Made by a program: the position numbers and the translations under genes. DNA of 64,000 bases from Nigrospora sphaerica (Eukaryota > Ascomycota > Sordariomycetes > Amphisphaeriales > Apiosporaceae), in NCBI GenBank assembly GCA_018287875.1, contig JAGVVL010000002.1, positions 7,688,001 to 7,752,000 on the forward strand, read 5' to 3'. A model generated the notes under the pieces. That model was not told where the DNA came from, searched no databases, and saw only the letters and a list, made by a program, of their open reading frames with translations. This document shows positions 1 through 12,232 of the stretch, in pieces. Position 1 is the stretch's first letter, and every line of letters starts with the position of its first letter.

Positions 1-888
1 AGCCCAGCTGCAGCCAAGAAGTCGATGCCCCCTGCCAAGGCACCGAGGAATACCGCGCCGGCCCGGAGGGACCCTGAAGAACGGCCCATTCGGCCTATGA
101 AGAGTGAGTCTGAGCAGAAACCCGCCGGTCCCGCCAAGATGCCGAGATCGGCTGCGCCTGTGAAGCAGGAGCCCGAGGAGAAGCCTCGCCGAGCTTCCGT
201 GTCAGCACCGGCCAGGAAAGCCGCTGCACCAGCAAAGGTGCCCCGAGCCGCCCCTCCAGCGCATGAAGAGTCCAGCGAACCACCTGTACGTCCTGTGAGG
301 AGGGAGGTGGAAGAAAAACCTGCGAAGCCGGCAAGAAAGGAGCCCCCGGCTGGCAGACCCGAGCGGCCTCCATCCAGGTCCATTCCTGCTAGGACCAGAG
401 AGGCCAGGCCAGAAACCCCTCCGGCCACACCAGCAAGGAGAGAAGCTTCGAAGTCGGAGCGGCCCCGCAGACCGTCGCGGCCCGAGAAGCACGAGCCTAC
501 TCCGCAGCCCACGCCGGAGCCCGAGGAGTTTGAAGAGGAGGCACCCCTGGAGGAAGACCAGTACGGCGAAGAAGAAGGCGAGTACGAAGTCGAGGCGGTC
601 CAGGGAGAAGCAGGGCAAGAAGAAGAGGAGGGCGATGACGAGGTCGAAGTGGCCGGTACCATCAACGAGGACGGCGAGATTATCGACGACGAGGGCCAGG
701 CCGTCGGGCGCGTGACAGAGGGCGACCCCGCCGACATGGTCGGCCTCATCGTCACGCTCGACGGCGATGTGCTGGATGAGGAGGGGCGGGCCGTGGGCCG
801 GGCCGAGCCCTACGACGACGTCGAGTGGGACGAAGACGGCGGCGCTGCCCAAGGGGATGATGACGACATGGAGATCGAAGAGGCGTAG
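1..888 (+). CDS. DUF3659/LEA-like low-complexity protein, 3' end only
   Basis: The reading frame is already open at base 1, so this is the C-terminal part of a longer protein; the first in-window ATG (25) is probably internal. The visible 290 or so residues are first a Pro/Ala/Lys/Arg/Glu-rich disordered stretch with loose repeats of the form PAKxPR and EEKPxRP, then an acidic segment. Near the C-terminus are two copies of a motif of the form G-x-x-x-[ND]-x-D-G-[DE]-[IV]-x-D-[DE]-[ED]-G-x-A-V-G-R (about nt 652-810). That repeat is what I know from DUF3659, annotated in fungi as LEA-domain or chromosome-segregation-like proteins; the molecular function is not established. The stop is TAG at 886-888. 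Family call moderate; gene reality high from the long open frame and strongly biased composition. Confidence 0.7.
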   Translation, partial: SPAAAKKSMPPAKAPRNTAPARRDPEERPIRPMKSESEQKPAGPAKMPRSAAPVKQEPEEKPRRASVSAPARKAAAPAKVPRAAPPAHEESSEPPVRPVRREVEEKPAKPARKEPPAGRPERPPSRSIPARTREARPETPPATPARREASKSERPRRPSRPEKHEPTPQPTPEPEEFEEEAPLEEDQYGEEEGEYEVEAVQGEAGQEEEEGDDEVEVAGTINEDGEIIDDEGQAVGRVTEGDPADMVGLIVTLDGDVLDEEGRAVGRAEPYDDVEWDEDGGAAQGDDDDMEIEEA

Positions 889-2945
889 GCACTTTGTCAT
901 TCGGACTAGGCCATACACGCCTCACCCCTTCGGGCATTCGGGGCGCCTTTGAAAGGCACACGGGAACCAGCGATCAATAAACGGCCGGGCTGCATGCATG
1001 GATGGACGCGGCGCATTCCTAGCGGGGGCGGAACGGGGGGATAAAATTGGGCATAGGGGAGGCGTTCCGCAAACGCGTGGAGTTGGGTTTTGATTTCTTT
1101 TGTCGTCGTCATGATTTTCAGGCTGGTATTTTTGGGGCATTTACTTGTGCGTACATACTTACGGTCCTTACCTGACATGCCATCTACATAGCAAGCAATC
1201 TTGTTCCTATTGTTCTATTTTGCCATCCATGGCCAGCGCCAGCATGTGAGTTGCTTTACATCCGTAGTCCTTTTGTAGCCCCGAATACAAATCAGTGGCG
1301 ACCGAGACACATATGGTTCATATCGAACACCAGTCGCTTTCCTCCTTACCAAGGGTTAGATAGGTTAGGCGAGGCTAAAGCAAGTCTCGTCTTGCTGAGC
1401 CAGCTGGGACGTACTAATGAAATCGTCTGTTTGCATGTTCCGGTTCATTACGCCCAGCTGTGGATGTTTGTGGTGTGGGTTCCCTCCGAGGACTCCTTCG
1501 AGGAGCCGGGTATCGTCAGAGTCTAGGAGTACAGCTATGCTGTAACGTCATGTGGAAGTTTCGCCGCTTGGGATCAATATATCGGCCGAGGTGCGGCCCG
1601 TTAAAAGGTTGGCAGATGTGGAGCCCCGGATTTCTTGTGATTCGAACATCATCAACACACGGTTACAGAGATCTATGCCGGCATACGATCATTGCCAGGC
1701 TTCATGCCACCGACTGCCGCCCCTTAAGGCTCACGGTTTCCCTGGAGACGTGTACCATATGTGGCTTGCAACCCCTCACCATGAACATGCCATATTCTTC
1801 TGATGGCTCTCCATATGCAACCTCACCCACATCGAATTTTGGACAGCGCAGGCATAGTGGTGTTAGTATAGCGCGGTTCCATCACCCTGCGATTACCAGA
1901 GGAGACTTGGCGCATGGGGAACAACTCAACACAAACTGGCTCAAGCATACAGCGCCGACGGCCACATGGGTCACAGAGAATCCAGTGCAAAGTGAAAGAC
2001 CTGGGATAACAGACGATAATGGCTTTCCACCTGAACCATTCGAAGCTCAATCGTCACAGACGGCCATCACAGGGGCAGTCCCTTATTCAGCCAAGCCCCC
2101 GAGGACCTCCGCATCAGGTGGCTGCCCCAGTGCACAAACAGTCATTTATACCACTTTCAAGACATTTTTTCTTAGCACGACCTCGATGCCAAGTACCCTG
2201 AATGCTGGTACTTTTTTTGACTACATGCTTAGTTACTCGGGCAATACCGGCAGTAGAGGGCCGTAAGTGCACAGCGAAGACCACCGGAGTAATCTGCTCA
2301 TACGCCATTTCGGCACGACTTCCTCGGATGTTTAAAGTTATTGTTTACGGCAGGCGGTTCTTGGGCGTTGGAGTATATCTCTCTGTGACACTCAAACCCC
2401 TGGCATCTCAGCTTCCCTGATGGATAAGGTACGTAGGAACGGGTGCAACGGAAGTGAGATTGCAGTTCTACTTTCTCCTTGATTTGGACGGACCGAAGAA
2501 ATTTAGAAAACACGATTGTCATCTACAGACCTCTCTAGGTTGTATTAGTCCACTGTGCACGGTGTAAAACTTTATTGTTGATCATTCGAATGCGAGTATG
2601 CGCCTTCACAACCTTGAAGCTTCTTATTAGTGAGGGGAGTTCTTGGGTTAAGAAGTAGGTACTTAAGTACCATACTCAAGTCAGAAAGAAGTACTCAAGT
2701 ACTTTTGGAACACGCACCTACTGAGGTAGATCGTAGGTTCGATCAGGGAAAGCGGTCAGTTTAAGTGGAGATCTACAGTCGTCAAAGTGCCGGCAGCCCC
2801 GCCAAAAATTTCGAGGATGCGATGCGACCGGGTCCTAAGCACTGGCAGTTATTGTTCCCCGTAAATAGCAGCAAATCCATCCCAGAGCTGCGCGACCACG
2901 GCCCAGACGATCCATCGGGAGCAAACCCACGCGAACTCGACCGAC
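889..2945. other. Intergenic region upstream of DBP4
   Basis: No convincing gene. A 268-codon open frame at 1460-2266 has no recognisable domain and unremarkable composition, so I do not call it. The stretch contains two close palindromes (2658-2671 and 2689-2704) described under findings; the rest looks like ordinary spacer and the 5' flank of the helicase gene. Confidence 0.6.
2658..2704. repeat. Pair of GTACTYRAGTAC palindromes
   Basis: GGTACTTAAGTACC at 2658-2671 is a perfect 14-nt palindrome. AAGTACTCAAGTACTT at 2689-2704 is nearly one. Both contain GTACTYRAGTAC, which occurs again upstream of the gene at 40602-44126. They lie about 240-290 bp upstream of the DBP4 start codon. The function is unknown; a binding site for a dimeric regulator is inference. 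Confidence 0.4.
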
Positions 2946-5560
2946 ATGCCCGCGAAAACTGCCGTCGGTCGGCCTCAGGCCCAGAAGAAGGCCAAAAAAT
3001 CAGCCGCGAGCACCAGCAGCAAGACGGACAAGACGCTCAAACGTAAACGCGAGCAGGATGAGCTGAAGGCTCTGCAAGAAGCCGTGGATGCGCTGGACCT
3101 CAAATCGACCGACACCACCAAGTTCTCGGCCCTGCCGCTCAGCAAGGAGACGGCGCGCGGCCTGCAGCTGTCCCACTACGAGACCATGACCGACATTCAG
3201 GCGCGCGCCATCCCCATGGCCCTGAAGGGGAGGGATATCCTGGGTGCCGCCAAGACGGGCTCGGGAAAGACGCTCGCCTTCCTGGTGCCTGTGCTGGAGA
3301 AACTGTACCGGGCGCAATGGACGCAGCACGACGGCTTGGGTGCCTTAATCATCTCGCCCACCCGCGAGTTGGCGGTGCAGATCTTCGAGGTGCTTCGCAA
3401 AATCGGCCGATACCATTCCTTTTCTGCTGGCCTGGTCATTGGAGGCAAGGACCTCAAGGCCGAGGCCGAGCGTCTCCAGCGGATGAACATTCTCGTCTGC
3501 ACCCCGGGCCGGATGCTGCAGCACCTGGATCAAACCGCCGGCTTGGACGTGGACAATCTCCAGATCCTGGTTCTCGACGAAGCCGACCGATGTCTTGACC
3601 TCGGTTTCCAGCCTGCCCTCGATGCGCTCGTCGACCATATGAAGGTGTCGAGCGATTTCCGACAGACACTCCTTTTCTCGGCTACGCAGAGTCGGAAGAT
3701 CTCCGACCTGGCCCGCCTCTCTCTGCAAGACCCCGAGTACGTCGCGGTGCACGAATCGGCTGCCTCGGCCACGCCTACCAACTTGTCGCAACATTACCTC
3801 GTCACGCCCTTGGCCGACAAGATCAACACCCTCTACGGATTTATAAAGACGAACCTGAAGCAGAAGATCATCGTGTTCCTGTCATCTGGGAAGCAGGTGC
3901 GGTTTGTCTACGAAAGCTTCCGGCACCTCCAGCCCGGTGTACCTCTGCTCCACTTGCACGGACGACAGAAGCAGCAGGCGCGCTTGGAGATCACGAGGCG
4001 GTTCACGTCATCTCAGCACGCGGTTCTCTTTGCCACTGATGTCGTCGCGCGCGGCGTGGATTTTCCAGCGGTCGACTGGGTGGTGCAGATGGACGCCCCG
4101 GAAGACGTCGACACCTACATCCACCGTGTCGGCCGAACGGCGCGATACGAGAGACAAGGCCGCGCTGTCTTGTTCCTGGACCCAAGCGAGGAGCCGGGTA
4201 TGCTCGAGAAACTGAAGCAGAAGAAGATCCCGATCCAGCGGGTCAACATTCGCGAAAACAAGAAAAGGGAGATTCAGTCCAAAATACAGGATGTAAGTGA
4301 CTCGAATACATGTTGCGTCGCCTGCACCGGCCCCTTCTCGGGACAAAAATAAGGGCACATTGCTGACTCGGCACGATTAGATGGTGTTCCACGACACGGA
4401 CCTCAAATACCTCGCCCAAAAGGCATTCATCAGTTATACCAGGTCCATCACTTTGCAAAAGGATAAAGATGTCTTTGACATTCGCGCGCTTGATCTGGAG
4501 GCTTTCTCGGAGAGTCTGGGACTACCCACCATGCCGCGCGTCAAGGCGCAAAAGCCCGAAGAGATCAAGAGGTTGAAGAACCAGTCACGCGCCGAACTGG
4601 CGCTCTCTAGCGGCTCGGAAGACGAGTCGGGCGGAGAAGGCAAGAAGACCAAGAAGAAGGACGAAGTGCGCACCAAGGTCGACAAGATGTTTGCGCGGAA
4701 GTAAGTGGCGTCGACTTTGCCATACTCCACCTTTCGCTAACACTAATGTTTTCCAGGAACCAGGGCGTTCTTAGCGAACATTTCGCCAATTTGCGAGAGG
4801 ATGAAGAAGGTATGGATACCCGAATCAAACCCGAGCGACGCGACGGGCGCGGACTAACCCTTAATCAGACGATGACGACTTCTTCGACAAGAAGCGGCAG
4901 CTCGGGGATGACGAACTGGACGCGCAAGCCGAGGCAGGCAAAGACATTCGGGGCAAGGTCATTTCTGTGCCCGGAGGAGGAGAATTGGTCATCGACTCGA
5001 AACGGCGCGAGAAGCTTCTGCAGTCCAAGAAGAAGATGCTCAAGTTCAAAGGTTCGGGCACGAAAACGATCTTTGACGACGACGGGCAGGCGCATGCCCT
5101 GTACGAGCTGCAAAACGAGACGGACTTTCAGCAAGACGGCGATGCGGAAACGCAGCGCAAGAAGTTTGTGGACGAGGAGGCCAGCCGGATCCGCGAAGTC
5201 GACGTGGAAGACAAGGCGCTGGCCAAATCCAAGCGGCAAGAGAAGAAGATCAAGAGGAAGGAAAGAGAACGCATGGAGAACGAAGGCGGCGATGTGGAAA
5301 CGGGCGGCGCGGAGGACACAGAGTACGACCGGGAAGAGGCTTTGGACTTTTTGCGATCGCTTCCCACGGGCAACGCCGACAGGGAGGACGAGGGCTCGGA
5401 CGAGCGGCCGAGGAAGAAGGCCAAGAAGTGGTTCCAGGACGACTCGGACGAGGAGCGGGAGAAGAAGGGGAAGAAAGGGCGGGGCAAGGTCATCGAGGTC
5501 ACCGACGAGCCCGACACGCTCGAAGACTACGAGAAGCTGGCCGCGGGCCTGTTGGACTGA
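2946..5560 (+). CDS. DBP4: ATP-dependent RNA helicase DBP4 (DEAD box)
   Basis: Four exons: 2946-4292, 4381-4700, 4757-4809, 4869-5560; 803 residues. All junctions are GT-AG and phases agree. It is a nucleolar DEAD-box helicase; yeast Dbp4/Hca4 acts in 18S rRNA maturation and U14 snoRNA release. Motifs in order: Q-motif near residue 60, AKTGSGKT (motif I), PTRELA (Ia), TPGR (Ib), DEAD (II), SAT (III), IVFLSSGKQ (IV), [12 protein letters not shown] (V) and HRVGRTAR (VI). After the helicase core comes the Dbp4-type extension beginning [16 protein letters not shown], then a highly charged Lys/Glu/Asp-rich C-terminal tail, the usual layout and length for fungal Dbp4 (about 800). The start at 2946 gives a basic N-terminus (MPAKTAVGR...) as in orthologues; no in-frame ATG lies nearer the Q-motif. 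Confidence 0.95.
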
Positions 5561-6439
5561 GGATGGGCGGTTTAGAGTACTACGTCGTAAATATACCCAC
5601 ACTGGAGGCACGGGTAGGGCTTACAAGATGGTGCTGGTCCTCGGGAGATGGCTTACCACGGAGGACGGGCTACTCCCAGCGTGTCCATACTGTTCATGCC
5701 CGTGGAAGTTTTACATGCGACGGCAAGCAGGTGGCCCCGCCGCTCGGGGCAAATACTCGACGTCCGACATTAAGAACATGTACTGCTTTACGGGTGTGCC
5801 TTGAAGGAGCTGTACGATGCACATGCACGCAGCGCATGTGCTTTCCACCACATGTACTAACATACATCATCTGACGTCGAAAGTATACTCGGGGCTAAGA
5901 AGGGTACATGTAGGCTCGGACAGCCCTGATAGCGGTAGTGGGGAGCAGATTGATCGCCTCTGGAGTCCGTGATAGCGCAGGATCCACAGGTGGAACTGCG
6001 CTGAAGCGTTGCCGAGGGCGCCTGGAAGCTGTAATGCCCGACCCCTCACGTCGGAACTCCATCGTCTCTGCAAGGGTCTCGCATCTGGTGTTGGTCATAT
6101 ATGGATTCGGAGGACAGCGAGGCAAGACCGACGTGCCGCTGACTTGTGCCGCCTCGCCCTCGGGGGAATTATTATTTTGCTTCTCTCCAGCCTCTCCTGC
6201 CACCCCATTCCTCCTGTCGCCATATAATCGAAAGCGAAAGCGTACATATCCGCACACCTATTCACACGGCCCCAGCGGAACCGACAAGGCCAACCGTTGC
6301 CCCAGATCCGCGCGCCCCTCCCTCCCTTGCCCGTCCAAGTCGTCGTCGGGCTTCTTATCGGTGCACCCCCTCGGCGGCCCTCTTGTTTGCACGCCGGCCT
6401 CCCCTCGTCCGATCGTCGTCTTCCCTCCCCCCGCCGAAA
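5561..6439. other. Intergenic region, FAD synthase promoter
   Basis: No gene supported. The last 150 bases before the FAD synthase ATG are strongly C/T-rich, typical of a fungal housekeeping leader. Overlapping open frames here run into the FAD synthase first exon but have no independent support. Confidence 0.6.
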
Positions 6440-6922
6440 ATGTCCGCCGCGGACGAGGGCCCGTTGCGCGCCGGCGGCGGCGCAAAGGCAGCAGCAGCCA
6501 ACGGCGACGAGGCCGCAGCGCCGCAGACCAACGGCGCGGCGCCCGTCGACATGCGGACGCTCTGCGACCGGCTCAAGGCCCAGGTCGACGGCCTCGTCCA
6601 AGCCCCGGCCGAGGACGACCTGCGCCGCGGCGTGCAGGCCCGCGTACGCGCCGCGAACCAGGTCATCGAGGAGGCGCTGACGCGGTACAGGTACGTCCCC
6701 CTCTTCTCTCCTCCTCCTCCTCCTCTTCCTCCTTCCCCCTCCCTCTCCTCCTCCCTCCCCCTTCGGCGCATGCCAGCTGACGCCGAGGCCGCGTGCGGAC
6801 AAAACACCACAGGCCCGAGGAGCTGCTGCTCGCCTACAACGGCGGGAAGGACTGTCTGGTGCTCCTCATCCTGATCCTGGCGGCGCTCTCGTCGCACTTT
6901 CCCGAAGCCGACGGCAGCGACG

Positions 6923-6957
<35 letters not shown>

Positions 6958-7687
6958 GCATCGCATTCCCCGCCCTCGACGGCCGCCTCGGCCCCGGCCT
7001 CGGCCTCGTTCCCCTCGTCGCTGCAGGTGCTCTACATCCGGCCGGCCAAGCCGTTCGCCGAGGTGGACGCGTTCGTGGCGGCGACGACGGCGGCGTACCA
7101 CCTCGACCTCACGACGTCGGACCGGCCCATGAAGGCGGCCCTCGCCGACTACCTGGCCGCCCGGCCCCGGGTCAAGGCCGTCTTCGTCGGCACGCGCCGC
7201 ACCGACCCGCACGGCGCCAACCTGTCCGACTTTGACGAGACGGACCCCGACTGGCCGCGCTTCATGCGCGTGCACCCCGTGCTGGACTGGCACTACCGCG
7301 AGATCTGGGGCGTGAGTACATACCTCTCCCTCCGTTCCCCTCTTCCCCTTCTCTACGTTTGCCCGCTTGCCTTTCCACGGGGACGCGGAAAGGCGGAGAA
7401 AAAAGAAAAGAATCGGAAAGAAGAAAAGGCCGGGACGTTGCGCTGACCCGAGACACTTTCCCCCTCTCCCCCCGCAGTTCATCCGCGCCCTTGACATTCC
7501 CTACTGCCCGCTCTACGACATGGGCTACACGTCGCTCGGCGGCACCGACGACACGCACCCGAACCCGGCGCTGAAGCGCAAGGCGGCCGCGGCGCCCGGC
7601 CGGAACAGCGAGGAGGGCCCCCTGGCCTTCCGCCCCGCCTACGAGCTGATGGAGGACGACGAGGAGCGCCTGGGCCGCGACCGGTAG
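6440..7687 (+). CDS. FAD1: FAD synthase (FMN adenylyltransferase), PAPS-reductase fold
   Basis: Three exons: 6440-6690, 6813-7311, 7478-7687; 319 residues with consistent phases. The enzyme makes FAD from FMN and ATP in the cytosol. The nucleotide-binding loop AYNGGKDCLVLL opens exon 2, and downstream come VKAVFVGTRRTDPHGANL, then HPVLDWHYREIWG across the second junction into FIRALDIPYCPLYDMGYTSLG. These are the standard Fad1 blocks, ending with the substrate-contact tail containing TDDTHPNPAL. Between the loop and the first conserved strand is a low-complexity insert rich in Thr/Ala/Ser (about nt 6915-7015) encoded by ACG/GCG runs, which looks like local slippage. The start was chosen at 6440 because it follows a pyrimidine-rich leader and no other in-frame ATG precedes the conserved region in a sensible context. 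High confidence in the family; intron 1 is C/T-rich. Confidence 0.92.
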
Positions 7688-8661
7688 CCCGGTCTTGCCG
7701 ATTCCCCCCTGTCCCCCTCTTCCTCCTGCCCCCCGAAGCTTTTCCCCTTCCCCTCTTCGCGCGCGCCCGTCCTTGTCTCGAAAAGCCGCCCGCCGCAGAA
7801 AGCCGCTAGCAGCATAACCTATTTTGTACGTGTCTCGGACGCAAGCGGAACCACCCCCCGCCGCGCGCCCCGGATGAGGGCAGGCCCGGACCCGCGGGCG
7901 CCGGAAACGCCGACGCGAGAAGAGCCGAGGGAGAGACGGAGGACCACGGGTTGCACGCACCGAGTGCGGGAAAAAAGGCTGGTGTGGTCCCGCGGCCTTG
8001 ACATAGACGATAAAAGAACCGCCACGCAAGGTTCGCCCCGGCCCCGGCGTGTCCCACATGTGTGGATGTTGTTGTCCCCCCCTTTTTTAAAACGATCATG
8101 GGATGCGTTACCCCGTTCGGGACAGGCTATGGTAGGGTGGTCTTGTTTACTTTGTCACGTGAGGGGCTCACAGGGGGACGGAAGGATGCGACCAGTAGGC
8201 AGGCTGATATGCCCAGTCAGTCACTGCGGGAAGATGGAGGCGCAGGAAGAACCCGAGAGCGGGAAAAGTAGAGCAAGTGTTCCGGCGAGAACGAAAGGCA
8301 CCGAGACGGAGATATTCTCAAGACGTGACGATAACTACCCCTGAAACTACCTGTGGTATCAATCGGCCCCCCTTTGTGCATCCACGACGTGTTCGCGCTT
8401 GCCAAATCCATGCAAGCCCTACGGCAATGAGAAAGAAAAAGGAAGAACTCCTCGGCCAGCACACAAACACCCTGTCTGAGTCCCTGGCCTTTAAACGCCT
8501 CGTCCCTGTCCATAGGCTGCGCCTCTCACATCCTCTGACACCTGGACCGTGCTTTATGTCTACTCCCAACTATAACAGGAAATCTCTCGTTGTCCCTCCC
8601 CTCAATCCAACCTGGTTCTGTCTCATCGCAGCCCGCAATCCGTCTGGGCCTGCTCGGCTGA
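7688..8661. other. Intergenic, convergent 3' flanks
   Basis: The space between the 3' ends of FAD synthase (plus) and the SUN-domain gene (minus). Open frames here are short and unrecognisable. I see no gene. Confidence 0.6.
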
Positions 8662-11600
8662 CTACCTGCTCCCGTTCGTGCGCTGGTGGGCATGGCCGAA
8701 GAGCTTGAGACGGTAGAAGCAGGTGTGGTCGGCGCCGTAGTTGTTGAGGGCACGCACGAGAATCTGGTTGGTGACGGCGCCCATGGAGGCGAGCACGGCA
8801 CTGAAGGGGAAGACCTGGACGCCGTCGCCCGAGTCCGATTTCTCATAGGTGAAGGCGCCGATCTTGACCCAGGCCTCGTTGAGAGTCCTGTCACGGTCGG
8901 CATCCCGGAACGTGTCGGTGCTCCAGCCGTTGAGCGTCTCCCGCATGTTGACCTCCTCGATGTAGGCCCAGACGTCGAGATCGCGCGGCATGGCGCCCGG
9001 GTCCAGCGTCGCGCCCGGCAGAATGTGCTCGACAACCAAGTGGTGTGGCGTGACCTCGCGCCCGAGCAGCACGCTGACGTTGTTGGTGCCCTGCCCGAAG
9101 CCTTTGGAGTTCGTGCGCGCGCAAAAGCACTCCCCCTCTTCAGTCCAAGGCATCAGCGCCGCTTTCCTGGGCTGCGTCGTGTAGCCTGTTCGGTCGTACC
9201 ACTCTTTGCTCTTGAAGGCCGCGCGCGGCAGCCTCCACGGATCCGATGTCAGCCACGGGTCGATGACGGCGCCCGATCCCTCGCCAAAGAAGTTCACCTG
9301 ATTCGCGAGGTGATCGGCGGCGTGCGCCTTGACGCCGGCCCGGGCCATGGCCTGGAACTGTGCGTCCGATATGGCCTTGCGTGCCAGGGCTGTGATCGTA
9401 CTGGCGAGAGCCGCACTGGACAAGCCCTCGGGAAGGTTTTCCCTAGCCTTATTGAGCTCTTTGAGCTGCTTCGCGATTTGCTCCTTCAGCTCACGGAGTT
9501 CCGTCTGGTAGGAGCTGTGAAGGCCATTGAGTTCCTTGGCAAGTTGCTTCTTGAACTGATCCGAATTGACAAGGAACTCGCCGCCGCCAGACTGGATTAG
9601 CTTTTCCACATGAGCCTTGACGTCTTTCTCTGAGCTCAGGGGGGCATGATCGGACTCCAACTTTTTGACCTTGGCTTCCAGAATTTGTCGCCACATGTCC
9701 GACGCTACCGGCGAGGCCTTTGAGGGCTTCGAGCCTTTCTTGTCGGTAAACTTATAGCCCAGCAACTTCTCAAGCTCCTCGCGTACGTCGTCCGGGATCC
9801 CGGGCAAGGGTCCGTTGCCTCCGTGTTGCGACCAAATGGTTTCCTCAGACTGAAGCTTTTCTTTTATGGCGAGCCAAACACCCTCTGGGATCTGGACTTT
9901 GCCATCTTTGTCCACGTGGAGGGGTATTGCCTTGGAAATTTCTTTCCCAATCCCATCAAGCTTCTTGCCAAAAGACTTGCTTTGTTGCTTAAGCCCGCGA
10001 ACGTCAGCCTCGGTGTCGGCAAGGCGATCGAGAAGACTCTGCGCGCTAGCATCACCTAGTGACTGGAGAGGATGTAGTAGTGAGTCCGGGACGATGTGTC
10101 CAAAACTGTCCCTAATACTATCCCATTCGTACCATCGGGGGCTAAATGCAAAATCGTCATCGGAAACGCCGCCGAATGCCTTGGTGCCCAGGTGAAAACA
10201 GGTCAAGAGGCCAAAGATGATGAGGGCAAAGAGACCAAAGAGCCGGAGAATCTCTGAGTAATTATCATTCAAGGCCCACCACAGGCGGCGTGGCAGGGGT
10301 GCGGTAGCATGCTCCGTGCGCACCGACTCTTTGAATTGCCTTGGAGGCATGCCCCGACTTGAAGCTTTGGGTGTTTGCTGTCTCTTCGGCGGATCTGGGC
10401 CGTGCCTCGCGGTAGAGGACGACGTACCCTGGCCACTGATAGGGTCCCTCGGTCCGTGAATGGCAGGGTCCCAGGAAGCAGCACGCATAATAGTAGGCGT
10501 GGGACCGAATTGGGGGTTCGACATACGTTGACGCGGAGTTTCCACATCGGCTTGCTGTTCTGAGGGCATGTTCTGGGTCGCAAGAGGGTACGGGTCTCCC
10601 TCAGGAGCAACTAATCGCGGGGGTCGATCTTCATCGCAGATGTGGATCCGGCGCCTGAGCTCAGCTAGGTCGGCCTGGTCGTCGGCCGAGACGACCTTGG
10701 GCTGCTTGTGGCCCCGGAGCCCCGTGAGTGCTTTGCGGCCGTCATCCTGACCCACACCCGCGCTGACTTCTGACGCCGTCTGCTGCAGAGGCCGAGGGCT
10801 ATACGCCTTGGAGATCGATGGCTGAACGGTTTCAGACTCGAGAACGTTGGACTGGGCCTGTCTAGAGCGGTGTAACTGGACGCCGTCGACTGAGGAGGTT
10901 GTGGATTGAATAGCTTCGGGGTACTCGTTGGTGGATGGTACTGAGTTCGATCGGGTTGGGCTTGGTGAAGCTGGCAAGTGTATCACCGACGGCATCGAGC
11001 TGGACACTGGACTCCGGAGAATGGCATCATCATAAAGGACATTCTCTTGAGTAAAGCTCCTCGACGAATCTGGTTGTGGGGGGGAAAGGGGCTCGGATGT
11101 GGCACGCCCCGTAGGTATGCCGTACTTGGAGGCCAGCGACGTGGTCGGCTCCGAGGGGTGTTGGAACCGTTTTTGGCTGGTCATGATTGGGTTGGGGATC
11201 TGAGCTTTAAACAGAGGCCGAGCCCCTTTCTGGTCTGACTTGTCCCCCCGAGTGGTCCCGTTTGGCAAGGAAGTAGGGTTTAGAGGGGGCCGAACGGTTC
11301 CCAGCGGCCCTTTCGAGGCATCATCGTCATGACGCTGTTGTTGATTTTGCGACTGTCGCGTTGGCTGGTTCTGCTGCAGCTTCTGCGGGTGCTGCGGCGG
11401 CTGGTTCTGCTGGTGTTGTCGCTGCTGGTTCTGGGCAGAGTCTTCGATTGATTCAGAGGAGCTGTATAGCGAGAACGAAGGGGCATTTTGGCCATTGCCA
11501 CTGAGTCCATTCAGGTTAAATTCATGGTAGAGATTCGGGCGGATGGTGCCATTGGGAACAGGTCGTGCCGAATGGTTAGGAGGCGAGGCTGACTTGCCAA

Positions 11601-12232
11601 ATCCTTGCTTGGCGGAACCGTTGGGCATAGGCAATGCTGACTGGCCAGAGAGTAAGGGCGGCTTGACGAACGCTTGGTCGCGGGGAAAGTCTATATAATG
11701 GAGGTATGAGCGAACAGGCACAGCAGTTACTTCGCCCTCGAAGCTCGCAGGGGAAATCGTCTCCATTTATAGGTAACGCACCGTCAGTTGGAAGCTCGTC
11801 TTCCAATTCATGCGTGTCGAGGTCCTTTCGCGCGTTTTCGAGGAGATTGCGGGAAGCAGATGCATTCATCTGTTTTCCATTTTTCCTCTTCTTCTTGCCG
11901 AAGATCTGCTGCTCGAACGATTCATCCTCGGCAACCTCGTCCAAGAAATTCGGCCTTTGGTTCGATTCCCTGGGGCCAACGGGGTCCGAATTATCTCCAT
12001 TGTAGCCGTAGACAGCTTTGACGTGGGCAGGAGACAACCCGACGGCGTTGCCCTGGCTCACATGCATGATGGATGCGGCGACGCTCTCGCCTCGTCTGCG
12101 CGATCCAGCTGCCTGAGTTGCGCGTCTCACAAGATCGGTGACCCCATCAGAGGGAGGCTCCGAGGAGCGGACGTTGGTCGAGGCGCGAGCGCTGCGACGG
12201 GTGGGCCGCCCGCCGTTTGTCTTGGGCGGCAT
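8662..12232 (-). CDS. SUN (Sad1/UNC-84) domain nuclear-envelope protein
   Basis: Two exons on the minus strand, 12232-11782 and 11690-8662 in my best model (1159 residues); the stop is TAG at 8664-8662. SUN proteins sit in the inner nuclear membrane and bind KASH partners to link nucleus and cytoskeleton. Seen here: a basic, disordered N-terminus starting MPPKTNGGRPTRRSARAST, long Pro/Gln/Ser-rich sequence, one hydrophobic span near residues 627-650 (LRLFGLFALIIFGLLTCF), a coiled-coil region rich in Lys/Glu/Leu, and a C-terminal SUN-like domain from about residue 965 that includes HHLVVEHILPGATLDPGAMP and a terminal YRLKLFGH. The intron position is uncertain: donor GTGCGT at 11781 with acceptor TATATAG at 11691 is phase-consistent, but a GTAACT donor with a TCAG acceptor also fits. 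The frame switch itself is certain. Confidence 0.85.

Noticed and set aside
1460..2266. 268-codon plus-strand ORF upstream of DBP4
   Set aside because: No domain, no signal peptide, no codon bias like neighbours; long open frames arise by chance at this GC.
4865..5611. 248-codon minus-strand ORF opposite the DBP4 tail
   Set aside because: Leu-rich antisense reading of Lys/Glu-rich coding sequence.
6355..7497. 380-codon minus-strand ORF opposite FAD synthase
   Set aside because: Antisense shadow of a GC-rich gene; Arg/Gly-rich with no domain, while the plus strand has the complete FAD synthase motif set.
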